DNA of 64,000 nucleotides from positions 43,538,759-43,602,758 of the forward strand of contig NC_087063.1 in assembly GCF_963678635.1 (NCBI RefSeq), in the 5' to 3' direction. The DNA comes from Symsagittifera roscoffensis. Its lineage: Eukaryota > Xenacoelomorpha > Acoela > Convolutidae. The translations under genes and the position numbers were made by a program. Shown piece after piece: positions 1 through 12,050 of the stretch. The number at the start of each line of letters is the position of its first letter. Position 1 is the first letter of the stretch. Under the pieces are notes generated by a model, which was not told the DNA's origin, made no database searches, and saw nothing but the letters and a program-made list of their open reading frames with translations.

Positions 1-1
1 T

Positions 2-166
2 GCCGTCGGATTGAATGAGTGTTTTGCTATTACACCCCAGGTAAATCGTGTAATCCAATGCTCCCACAGCATTGGTGCTTCCGTGCATTTACTCGGCCAA
101 AATGCCGTAATCCCCAGTGGATTTTTTCCTGATCCCGCGCTTTGTCCTGCTTGCTGCGCCATGTGA
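2..166 (+). CDS. Possible partial exon at the left window edge
   Basis: An open frame of 54 codons runs in from the window edge and ends at a TGA. It is clearly richer in G+C than the DNA that follows and has a protein-like composition with several Cys (for example a DPALCPAC run near its end). I do not recognise the family. A good donor-like CAG|GTAAAT lies inside it near position 40, so the true exon might end there. It could be the last exon of a gene that starts left of the window, or chance. The opposite strand is also open, so strand is not certain. Confidence 0.3.
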   Translation, partial: AVGLNECFAITPQVNRVIQCSHSIGASVHLLGQNAVIPSGFFPDPALCPACCAM

Positions 167-2722
167 AAAATGGTAAGATCAATATCGTAAATTCACTGAA
201 TTTAGACTGACTTGCTTTAGTCTTAACGGTTAACAACAATAACTCAAAACACACACAGACTTAACTAAGATTGGCAGGTAGTAATTAATTGTTAGCCGCA
301 CCAAACACATGGCTAAACCAATGGCGCCAACAACGTAATATATATATAGTTAGATACTAGGAATAATATATATATGACAGTATGAAGGAAGGCTGGCAAG
401 ATGGGATTGGGATGAAATCTTCTCATGATAACCGACTTCCTTCAGTAATCCTTCATCACTTTGCAGTAAAACCATTAGGCTTTCAAACAATAGGAACGTT
501 AGTGAAGAAAAAAATTGCACTAAAAGCGACTCAAACTAGAACATCTTCCTGTGCATTTCAGATAAACTGGGCCAAAATATCTGTCTCGGTTACATCATTC
601 TAGTGAACGCATCATTATTTTTGACATTTTTTAAACATGGGCGGAGTAAAATCGCATATTTTAATTTTGGTGACTTGTCAGTTTCAGTCTCGAATATTTA
701 CAAGGTTATAAAGCATTACAATCAAAATATATCCTAGTAAGCGCTGTACTTTTTTCTATCGAGAAATTTTGCATTTAAACATTGGCTCCAACAAATTGTT
801 TGGACTTGGTTTTCTACAACTACTTCACATTTTCCTGAACCAAATTTAAAATTAAATGAATGGATACATCTTGCATCATCACGTTCCAATCAAAGTTTTT
901 GCTTCAGTAGATTTTTGCTCTTTTTGTTGGAGTTCAAAAAGCTAGCAAAGCTGGCATGTGTTATGAAGAAACACCCAAACCGATTTGAACTGTCGGGAGA
1001 ACTGTTTTTTGAGAATCAACCGCTATATTTCGATCACTTTCTCAAGGAGTAGCTTTTCGCGATAAGACTCGCCTATTGAGAAGTCTAAGATAACTGCCCG
1101 GAGAACTGCTTGTTAACTTCAGTTATTGTTCAATTTTACATTTCTTACATGCCATAATGAGTTCCTTGAAACTCGATCGTACCGCTCCAGAAATCACTTT
1201 GCAAAGATCAAGGTTATGTACAGGGAGCCTAAGAAAACATTCGTCTTGACTATTACACTCAAACTTGTTTTTGAATCTGAAACTACTGCCCATTTGGTTG
1301 TATACTTTTGCCTATATGTATTCAGTCCTGAAAACATAGCTCACATAGTCAGCTTCTCAGAGGAATTTTTAAGAAAACTGTTCGAGAACAAATGAAAAAA
1401 CTTATCACTGGATAAAAAAATGTTAACCACCAATTTTCTTCTTAAGAAAGCAATTTAAAATGCCATCAGAAACCTCAATAAACAAAAAAAAGAATTGTTG
1501 ATAATCGCTGAATTACTAAGGGCAGTTTCAAATTCATTATTCAAAAGCAGTGACACATATACAGTTCAAATATTTGTTGAGTTTAGATAAACTTCACACA
1601 ACTGAGGCAGCAAAGAACTCACAATAATCATACAGATGTAAGATAAAAGTAACACTCACACCACAAGCAATGAAAAGAAATCAAAAAAATAACTCAAAAA
1701 GTTGGTTGAGAAAGAAGTCAAAAATTTTGAAAAAAGACATAGCTCCACTATATTGAGCTGATATCACGCTACGGGTTTGTAAAAAAAATAACAATGGCTT
1801 CGTTTACTTTCTTTTTACTAGAAAAAAAATCATTCAAAAGAGGGTTAAAAGCCGAGCTTGTGCTTATTCTGCTAGAAGCTACAGGTTCAACTACCGCTAA
1901 ATCCCACAAATACGGCCTCACAATAGCACATGAGCAGGGGTAGTTTGTCTGTTTGCTTCTAATCATGAGTGAAATCAACGTTGGGGCTCTGTGGTTCTGA
2001 AAGAGGTAAACGAGTGGAAATGTTTTTTGTGATAAAATGGCATTCAGTTGTGATTATCTAGAGAATCTTCGTACACTTTGTAGACAAAATAAGTCCGACC
2101 ATTCATGTTCGACTGCGTTTTTTCCATGGATGTTTCTCCATTTTTCACATATTTTCGATCAGTTTAAAAAAAATTTTCTGAGCTCATTCATTTTGTCAGT
2201 GAGCAGTAATTAGCGATAAGAATTGCCTATAGAGGAGCCGAACAGAACAATAAATTGATTCTGTAAGGCTCCTCATCCTTGAAATTTCTTTAAACAGTCT
2301 TGTACTGCATGTTGTGGTCAGTCCTAGAACCCAAGCCACCTCTGGCTGTCAAGAGAACTGCTGGAAAAAAAAACAACATTCTTCCATTAGTTACCTTAAA
2401 TATTGAGTTTCCTAAAACTCGACATTTAAGTTCCGAAAAAAATCGGTTTGCAGAAAACAAGGAACTGTACGCACAGCAGAGTTTTTTTTTGGGATGCTGA
2501 ATCAGTTTTGTAGGAACTAAAAACCATAAGAATTTTTTCCAGCTGAATCATTTTTTGTTATGAGCATTTTTTTTGCGAGAAAAAAAATAGCCTAATAAGG
2601 AAACTAAGACTACAAGTTTCTCGTTTTGGTTTTTATCTTTGGACATACATTTTGAAATTGATCTAAGACTGTGTTCACGGCATTTTTGTGGTCGGTTCCA
2701 GAAGACAAAGCTTACTTTCTTC
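167..2722. other. AT-rich intergenic DNA with diverged repeats
   Basis: I see no supportable gene here. Three diverged copies of one sequence can be aligned by eye: about 1,040-1,260, 2,200-2,490 and 2,555-2,725. They share stretches such as GCGATAAGA..GCCTAT, TTGTGGTC.GT.C.AGAA and CCT.AAACTCGA in the same order. This looks like an old tandem or dispersed repeat next to the satellite. Open frames in this stretch have no coding-like features. Confidence 0.4.
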
Positions 2723-2832
2723 TGTATTTAAGCTTAAACTGTAGTTGTTTTCCAATTTCAGTAAATTTAAAATAGTCGGAAAACCTCTTTATGATCGTCG
2801 CATAAACTTTTTTCATGTAAAACTAAGTTAAT
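2723..2832 (+). repeat. Left flank of satellite, partner of 11,923-12,050
   Basis: The run from CTGTAGTTGTTTTCCAATTT through ATAGTCGGAAAAC, a GATCGTCGCATA block and CATGTAAAAC to ATTTTCATTCAAGCTT recurs just right of the satellite with many substitutions and small indels. The last part of this unit (TTTTCATTCAAGCTTACTTACC) is the seed of the 63-bp monomer. The array therefore sits between, and was probably born from, two copies of an older duplication. Confidence 0.75.
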
Positions 2833-5800
2833 TTTCATTCAAGCTTACTTACCTGTAAGTGTCAGTCAGATGTGTAACTTTCATTCAATCTGTATTTTCA
2901 TTCAAGCTTACTTACCTGTAAGTGTCAGTCAGATGTGTAACTTTCATTCAATCTGTTTTTTCATTCAAGCTTACTTACCTGTAAGTGTCAGTCAGATGTG
3001 TAACTTTCATTCAATCTGTATTTTCATTCAAGCTTACTTACCTGTAAGTGTCAGTCAGATGTGTAACTTTCATTCAATCTGTATTTTCATTCAAGCTTAC
3101 TTACCTGTAAGTGTCAGTCAGATGTGTAACTTTCATTCAATCTGTATTTTCATTCAAGCTTACTTACCTGTAAGTGTCAGTCAGATGTGTAATTTTCATT
3201 CAATCTGTATTTTCATTCAAGCTTACTTACCTGTAAGTGTCAGTCAGATGTGTAACTTTCATTCAATCTGTATTTTCATTCAAGCTTACTTACCTGTAAG
3301 TGTCAGTCAGATGTGTAACTTTCATTCAATCTGTATTTTCATTCAAGCTTACTTACCTGTAAGTGTCAGTCAGATGTGTAACTTTCATTCAATCTGTATT
3401 TTCATTCAAGCTTACTTACCTGTAAGTGTCAGTCAGATGTGTAACTTTCATTCAATCTGTATTTTCATTCAAGCTTACTTACCTGTAAGTGTCAGTCAGA
3501 TGTGTAACTTTCATTCAATCTGTATTTTCATTCAAGCTTACTTACCTGTAAGTGTCAGTCAGATGTGTAACTTTCATTCAATCTGTATTTTCATTCAAGC
3601 TTACTTACCTGTAAGTGTCAGTCAGATGTGTAACTTTCATTCAATCTGTATTTTCATTCAAGCTTACTTACCTGTAAGTGTCAGTCAGATGTGTAACTTT
3701 CATTCAATCTGTATTTTCATTCAAGCTTACTTACCTGTAAGTGTCAGTCAGATGTGTAACTTTCATTCAATCTGTATTTTCATTCAAGCTTACTTACCTG
3801 TAAGTGTCAGTCAGATGTGTAACTTTCATTCAATCTGTATTTTCATTCAAGCTTACTTACCTGTAAGTGTCAGTCAGATGTGTAACTTTCATTCAATCTG
3901 TATTTTCATTCAAGCTTACTTACCTGTAAGTGTCAGTCAGATGTGTAACTTTCATTCAATCTGTATTTTCATTCAAGCTTACTTACCTGTAAGTGTCAGT
4001 CAGATGTGTAACTTTCATTCAATCTGTATTTTCATTCAAGCTTACTTACCTGTAAGTGTCAGTCAGATGTGTAACTTTCATTCAATCTGTATTTTCATTC
4101 AAGCTTACTTACCTGTAAGTGTCAGTCAGATGTGTAACTTTCATTCAATCTGTATTTTCATTCAAGCTTACTTACCTGTAAGTGTCAGTCAGATGTGTAA
4201 CTTTCATTCAATCTGTATTTTCATTCAAGCTTACTTACCTGTAAGTGTCAGTCAGATGTGTAACTTTCATTCAATCTGTATTTTCATTCAAGCTTACTTA
4301 CCTGTAAGTGTCAGTCAGATGTGTAACTTTCATTCAATCTGTATTTTCATTCAAGCTTACTTACCTGTAAGTGTCAGTCAGATGTGTAACTTTCATTCAA
4401 TCTGTATTTTCATTCAAGCTTACTTACCTGTAAGTGTCAGTCAGATGTGTAACTTTCATTCAATCTGTATTTTCATTCAAGCTTACTTACCTGTAAGTGT
4501 CAGTCAGATGTGTAACTTTCATTCAATCTGTATTTTCATTCAAGCTTACTTACCTGTAAGTGTCAGTCAGATGTGTAACTTTCATTCAATCTGTATTTTC
4601 ATTCAAGCTTACTTACCTGTAAGTGTCAGTCAGATGTGTAACTTTCATTCAATCTGTATTTTCATTCAAGCTTACTTACCTGTAAGTGTCAGTCAGATGT
4701 GTAACTTTCATTCAATCTGTATTTTCATTCAAGCTTACTTACCTGTAAGTGTCAGTCAGATGTGTAACTTTCATTCAATCTGTATTTTCATTCAAGCTTA
4801 CTTACCTGTAAGTGTCAGTCAGATGTGTAACTTTCATTCAATCTGTATTTTCATTCAAGCTTACTTACCTGTAAGTGTCAGTCAGATGTGTAACTTTCAT
4901 TCAATCTGTATTTTCATTCAAGCTTACTTACCTGTAAGTGTCAGTCAGATGTGTAACTTTCATTCAATCTGTATTTTCATTCAAGCTTACTTACCTGTAA
5001 GTGTCAGTCAGATGTGTAACTTTCATTCAATCTGTATTTTCATTCAAGCTTACTTACCTGTAAGTGTCAGTCAGATGTGTAACTTTCATTCAATCTGTAT
5101 TTTCATTCAAGCTTACTTACCTGTAAGTGTCAGTCAGATGTGTAACTTTCATTCAATCTGTATTTTCATTCAAGCTTACTTACCTGTAAGTGTCAGTCAG
5201 ATGTGTAACTTTCATTCAATCTGTATTTTCATTCAAGCTTACTTACCTGTAAGTGTCAGTCAGATGTGTAACTTTCATTCAATCTGTATTTTCATTCAAG
5301 CTTACTTACCTGTAAGTGTCAGTCAGATGTGTAACTTTCATTCAATCTGTATTTTCATTCAAGCTTACTTACCTGTAAGTGTCAGTCAGATGTGTAACTT
5401 TCATTCAATCTGTATTTTCATTCAAGCTTACTTACCTGTAAGTGTCAGTCAGATGTGTAACTTTCATTCAATCTGTATTTTCATTCAAGCTTACTTACCT
5501 GTAAGTGTCAGTCAGATGTGTAACTTTCATTCAATCTGTATTTTCATTCAAGCTTACTTACCTGTAAGTGTCAGTCAGATGTGTAACTTTCATTCAATCT
5601 GTATTTTCATTCAAGCTTACTTACCTGTAAGTGTCAGTCAGATGTGTAACTTTCATTCAATCTGTATTTTCATTCAAGCTTACTTACCTGTAAGTGTCAG
5701 TCAGATGTGTAACTTTCATTCAATCTGTATTTTCATTCAAGCTTACTTACCTGTAAGTGTCAGTCAGATGTGTAACTTTCATTCAATCTGTATTTTCATT

Positions 5801-8800
5801 CAAGCTTACTTACCTGTAAGTGTCAGTCAGATGTGTAACTTTCATTCAATCTGTATTTTCATTCAAGCTTACTTACCTGTAAGTGTCAGTCAGATGTGTA
5901 ACTTTCATTCAATCTGTATTTTCATTCAAGCTTACTTACCTGTAAGTGTCAGTCAGATGTGTAACTTTCATTCAATCTGTATTTTCATTCAAGCTTACTT
6001 ACCTGTAAGTGTCAGTCAGATGTGTAACTTTCATTCAATCTGTATTTTCATTCAAGCTTACTTACCTGTAAGTGTCAGTCAGATGTGTAACTTTCATTCA
6101 ATCTGTATTTTCATTCAAGCTTACTTACCTGTAAGTGTCAGTCAGATGTGTAACTTTCATTCAATCTGTATTTTCATTCAAGCTTACTTACCTGTAAGTG
6201 TCAGTCAGATGTGTAACTTTCATTCAATCTGTATTTTCATTCAAGCTTACTTACCTGTAAGTGTCAGTCAGATGTGTAACTTTCATTCAATCTGTATTTT
6301 CATTCAAGCTTACTTACCTGTAAGTGTCAGTCAGATGTGTAACTTTCATTCAATCTGTATTTTCATTCAAGCTTACTTACCTGTAAGTGTCAGTCAGATG
6401 TGTAACTTTCATTCAATCTGTATTTTCATTCAAGCTTACTTACCTGTAAGTGTCAGTCAGATGTGTAACTTTCATTCAATCTGTATTTTCATTCAAGCTT
6501 ACTTACCTGTAAGTGTCAGTCAGATGTGTAACTTTCATTCAATCTGTATTTTCATTCAAGCTTACTTACCTGTAAGTGTCAGTCAGATGTGTAACTTTCA
6601 TTCAATCTGTATTTTCATTCAAGCTTACTTACCTGTAAGTGTCAGTCAGATGTGTAACTTTCATTCAATCTGTATTTTCATTCAAGCTTACTTACCTGTA
6701 AGTGTCAGTCAGATGTGTAACTTTCATTCAATCTGTATTTTCATTCAAGCTTACTTACCTGTAAGTGTCAGTCAGATGTGTAACTTTCATTCAATCTGTA
6801 TTTTCATTCAAGCTTACTTACCTGTAAGTGTCAGTCAGATGTGTAACTTTCATTCAATCTGTATTTTCATTCAAGCTTACTTACCTGTAAGTGTCAGTCA
6901 GATGTGTAACTTTCATTCAATCTGTATTTTCATTCAAGCTTACTTACCTGTAAGTGTCAGTCAGATGTGTAACTTTCATTCAATCTGTATTTTCATTCAA
7001 GCTTACTTACCTGTAAGTGTCAGTCAGATGTGTAACTTTCATTCAATCTGTATTTTCATTCAAGCTTACTTACCTGTAAGTGTCAGTCAGATGTGTAACT
7101 TTCATTCAATCTGTATTTTCATTCAAGCTTACTTACCTGTAAGTGTCAGTCAGATGTGTAACTTTCATTCAATCTGTATTTTCATTCAAGCTTACTTACC
7201 TGTAAGTGTCAGTCAGATGTGTAACTTTCATTCAATCTGTATTTTCATTCAAGCTTACTTACCTGTAAGTGTCAGTCAGATGTGTAACTTTCATTCAATC
7301 TGTATTTTCATTCAAGCTTACTTACCTGTAAGTGTCAGTCAGATGTGTAACTTTCATTCAATCTGTATTTTCATTCAAGCTTACTTACCTGTAAGTGTCA
7401 GTCAGATGTGTAACTTTCATTCAATCTGTATTTTCATTCAAGCTTACTTACCTGTAAGTGTCAGTCAGATGTGTAACTTTCATTCAATCTGTATTTTCAT
7501 TCAAGCTTACTTACCTGTAAGTGTCAGTCAGATGTGTAACTTTCATTCAATCTGTATTTTCATTCAAGCTTACTTACCTGTAAGTGTCAGTCAGATGTGT
7601 AACTTTCATTCAATCTGTATTTTCATTCAAGCTTACTTACCTGTAAGTGTCAGTCAGATGTGTAACTTTCATTCAATCTGTATTTTCATTCAAGCTTACT
7701 TACCTGTAAGTGTCAGTCAGATGTGTAACTTTCATTCAATCTGTATTTTCATTCAAGCTTACTTACCTGTAAGTGTCAGTCAGATGTGTAACTTTCATTC
7801 AATCTGTATTTTCATTCAAGCTTACTTACCTGTAAGTGTCAGTCAGATGTGTAACTTTCATTCAATCTGTATTTTCATTCAAGCTTACTTACCTGTAAGT
7901 GTCAGTCAGATGTGTAACTTTCATTCAATCTGTATTTTCATTCAAGCTTACTTACCTGTAAGTGTCAGTCAGATGTGTAACTTTCATTCAATCTGTATTT
8001 TCATTCAAGCTTACTTACCTGTAAGTGTCAGTCAGATGTGTAACTTTCATTCAATCTGTATTTTCATTCAAGCTTACTTACCTGTAAGTGTCAGTCAGAT
8101 GTGTAACTTTCATTCAATCTGTATTTTCATTCAAGCTTACTTACCTGTAAGTGTCAGTCAGATGTGTAACTTTCATTCAATCTGTATTTTCATTCAAGCT
8201 TACTTACCTGTAAGTGTCAGTCAGATGTGTAACTTTCATTCAATCTGTATTTTCATTCAAGCTTACTTACCTGTAAGTGTCAGTCAGATGTGTAACTTTC
8301 ATTCAATCTGTATTTTCATTCAAGCTTACTTACCTGTAAGTGTCAGTCAGATGTGTAACTTTCATTCAATCTGTATTTTCATTCAAGCTTACTTACCTGT
8401 AAGTGTCAGTCAGATGTGTAACTTTCATTCAATCTGTATTTTCATTCAAGCTTACTTACCTGTAAGTGTCAGTCAGATGTGTAACTTTCATTCAATCTGT
8501 ATTTTCATTCAAGCTTACTTACCTGTAAGTGTCAGTCAGATGTGTAACTTTCATTCAATCTGTATTTTCATTCAAGCTTACTTACCTGTAAGTGTCAGTC
8601 AGATGTGTAACTTTCATTCAATCTGTATTTTCATTCAAGCTTACTTACCTGTAAGTGTCAGTCAGATGTGTAACTTTCATTCAATCTGTATTTTCATTCA
8701 AGCTTACTTACCTGTAAGTGTCAGTCAGATGTGTAACTTTCATTCAATCTGTATTTTCATTCAAGCTTACTTACCTGTAAGTGTCAGTCAGATGTGTAAC

Positions 8801-11800
8801 TTTCATTCAATCTGTATTTTCATTCAAGCTTACTTACCTGTAAGTGTCAGTCAGATGTGTAACTTTCATTCAATCTGTATTTTCATTCAAGCTTACTTAC
8901 CTGTAAGTGTCAGTCAGATGTGTAACTTTCATTCAATCTGTATTTTCATTCAAGCTTACTTACCTGTAAGTGTCAGTCAGATGTGTAACTTTCATTCAAT
9001 CTGTATTTTCATTCAAGCTTACTTACCTGTAAGTGTCAGTCAGATGTGTAACTTTCATTCAATCTGTATTTTCATTCAAGCTTACTTACCTGTAAGTGTC
9101 AGTCAGATGTGTAACTTTCATTCAATCTGTATTTTCATTCAAGCTTACTTACCTGTAAGTGTCAGTCAGATGTGTAACTTTCATTCAATCTGTATTTTCA
9201 TTCAAGCTTACTTACCTGTAAGTGTCAGTCAGATGTGTAACTTTCATTCAATCTGTATTTTCATTCAAGCTTACTTACCTGTAAGTGTCAGTCAGATGTG
9301 TAACTTTCATTCAATCTGTATTTTCATTCAAGCTTACTTACCTGTAAGTGTCAGTCAGATGTGTAACTTTCATTCAATCTGTATTTTCATTCAAGCTTAC
9401 TTACCTGTAAGTGTCAGTCAGATGTGTAACTTTCATTCAATCTGTATTTTCATTCAAGCTTACTTACCTGTAAGTGTCAGTCAGATGTGTAACTTTCATT
9501 CAATCTGTATTTTCATTCAAGCTTACTTACCTGTAAGTGTCAGTCAGATGTGTAACTTTCATTCAATCTGTATTTTCATTCAAGCTTACTTACCTGTAAG
9601 TGTCAGTCAGATGTGTAACTTTCATTCAATCTGTATTTTCATTCAAGCTTACTTACCTGTAAGTGTCAGTCAGATGTGTAACTTTCATTCAATCTGTATT
9701 TTCATTCAAGCTTACTTACCTGTAAGTGTCAGTCAGATGTGTAACTTTCATTCAATCTGTATTTTCATTCAAGCTTACTTACCTGTAAGTGTCAGTCAGA
9801 TGTGTAACTTTCATTCAATCTGTATTTTCATTCAAGCTTACTTACCTGTAAGTGTCAGTCAGATGTGTAACTTTCATTCAATCTGTATTTTCATTCAAGC
9901 TTACTTACCTGTAAGTGTCAGTCAGATGTGTAACTTTCATTCAATCTGTATTTTCATTCAAGCTTACTTACCTGTAAGTGTCAGTCAGATGTGTAACTTT
10001 CATTCAATCTGTATTTTCATTCAAGCTTACTTACCTGTAAGTGTCAGTCAGATGTGTAACTTTCATTCAATCTGTATTTTCATTCAAGCTTACTTACCTG
10101 TAAGTGTCAGTCAGATGTGTAACTTTCATTCAATCTGTATTTTCATTCAAGCTTACTTACCTGTAAGTGTCAGTCAGATGTGTAACTTTCATTCAATCTG
10201 TATTTTCATTCAAGCTTACTTACCTGTAAGTGTCAGTCAGATGTGTAACTTTCATTCAATCTGTATTTTCATTCAAGCTTACTTACCTGTAAGTGTCAGT
10301 CAGATGTGTAACTTTCATTCAATCTGTATTTTCATTCAAGCTTACTTACCTGTAAGTGTCAGTCAGATGTGTAACTTTCATTCAATCTGTATTTTCATTC
10401 AAGCTTACTTACCTGTAAGTGTCAGTCAGATGTGTAACTTTCATTCAATCTGTATTTTCATTCAAGCTTACTTACCTGTAAGTGTCAGTCAGATGTGTAA
10501 CTTTCATTCAATCTGTATTTTCATTCAAGCTTACTTACCTGTAAGTGTCAGTCAGATGTGTAACTTTCATTCAATCTGTATTTTCATTCAAGCTTACTTA
10601 CCTGTAAGTGTCAGTCAGATGTGTAACTTTCATTCAATCTGTATTTTCATTCAAGCTTACTTACCTGTAAGTGTCAGTCAGATGTGTAACTTTCATTCAA
10701 TCTGTATTTTCATTCAAGCTTACTTACCTGTAAGTGTCAGTCAGATGTGTAACTTTCATTCAATCTGTATTTTCATTCAAGCTTACTTACCTGTAAGTGT
10801 CAGTCAGATGTGTAACTTTCATTCAATCTGTATTTTCATTCAAGCTTACTTACCTGTAAGTGTCAGTCAGATGTGTAACTTTCATTCAATCTGTATTTTC
10901 ATTCAAGCTTACTTACCTGTAAGTGTCAGTCAGATGTGTAACTTTCATTCAATCTGTATTTTCATTCAAGCTTACTTACCTGTAAGTGTCAGTCAGATGT
11001 GTAACTTTCATTCAATCTGTATTTTCATTCAAGCTTACTTACCTGTAAGTGTCAGTCAGATGTGTAACTTTCATTCAATCTGTATTTTCATTCAAGCTTA
11101 CTTACCTGTAAGTGTCAGTCAGATGTGTAACTTTCATTCAATCTGTATTTTCATTCAAGCTTACTTACCTGTAAGTGTCAGTCAGATGTGTAACTTTCAT
11201 TCAATCTGTATTTTCATTCAAGCTTACTTACCTGTAAGTGTCAGTCAGATGTGTAACTTTCATTCAATCTGTATTTTCATTCAAGCTTACTTACCTGTAA
11301 GTGTCAGTCAGATGTGTAACTTTCATTCAATCTGTATTTTCATTCAAGCTTACTTACCTGTAAGTGTCAGTCAGATGTGTAACTTTCATTCAATCTGTAT
11401 TTTCATTCAAGCTTACTTACCTGTAAGTGTCAGTCAGATGTGTAACTTTCATTCAATCTGTATTTTCATTCAAGCTTACTTACCTGTAAGTGTCAGTCAG
11501 ATGTGTAACTTTCATTCAATCTGTATTTTCATTCAAGCTTACTTACCTGTAAGTGTCAGTCAGATGTGTAACTTTCATTCAATCTGTATTTTCATTCAAG
11601 CTTACTTACCTGTAAGTGTCAGTCAGATGTGTAACTTTCATTCAATCTGTATTTTCATTCAAGCTTACTTACCTGTAAGTGTCAGTCAGATGTGTAACTT
11701 TCATTCAATCTGTATTTTCATTCAAGCTTACTTACCTGTAAGTGTCAGTCAGATGTGTAACTTTCATTCAATCTGTATTTTCATTCAAGCTTACTTACCT

Positions 11801-11918
11801 GTAAGTGTCAGTCAGATGTGTAACTTTCATTCAATCTGTATTTTCATTCAAGCTTACTTACCTGTAAGTGTCTGTCAGATGTGTAACTTTCATTCAATCT
11901 GTATTTTCATTCAAGCTT
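2833..11918 (+). repeat. 63-bp satellite array, about 144 copies
   Basis: The monomer is 63 bp, and about 144 copies fill 9,086 bp with almost no variation. Differences I see are confined to the edges: GTTTTTTC for GTATTTTC in the second copy, AATTTTC for AACTTTC near 3,190, and GTCTGTCAG for GTCAGTCAG near 11,870. Each monomer contains an ACTTAC..GTAAGT inverted repeat with a 2-base centre, a HindIII site and the U1-like ACTTACCTG. Because 63 is a multiple of three and one frame lacks stops, the array is open for 3,029 codons (2,870-11,959), encoding a repeated 21-residue unit beginning MCNFHSIC. I regard that as a by-product of the period, not a gene. Long perfect arrays like this are also where assemblies err in copy number. 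Confidence 0.95.
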
Positions 11919-11922
11919 CAGG

Positions 11923-12050
11923 CTCAAGCTGTAGTTGTTTTCCAATTTCATTTCAGTAAGTTTTAAATAGTCGGAAAACGACCTAATGGTCGTAGCATAG
12001 GTTATCTTCATGTAAAACCAAGCAATAAATTTTCATTCAAGCTTGCTCAC
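11923..12050 (+). repeat. Right flank of satellite, partner of 2,723-2,832
   Basis: This is the diverged copy of the left flank, with the same order of blocks (CTGTAGTTGTTTTCCAATTT, ATAGTCGGAAAAC, GGTCGTAGCATA, CATGTAAAAC, TTTTCATTCAAGCTTGC). It is followed at 12,051-12,549 by AT-rich sequence in which I see no gene or repeat. Confidence 0.75.

Noticed and set aside
1126-1395. 89-codon plus-strand frame
   Set aside because: It lies in the diverged repeats of the left region, its partner copy near 2,300-2,500 does not keep the frame, and it has no recognisable motif.
2833-11918. CRISPR array
   Set aside because: Tandem units have no unique spacers, and the setting is eukaryotic.
2870-11959. 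Giant repetitive protein gene
   Set aside because: The frame exists only because the satellite period is a multiple of three. There is no promoter, signal, splice structure or unique domain, and the frame ends soon after the array.
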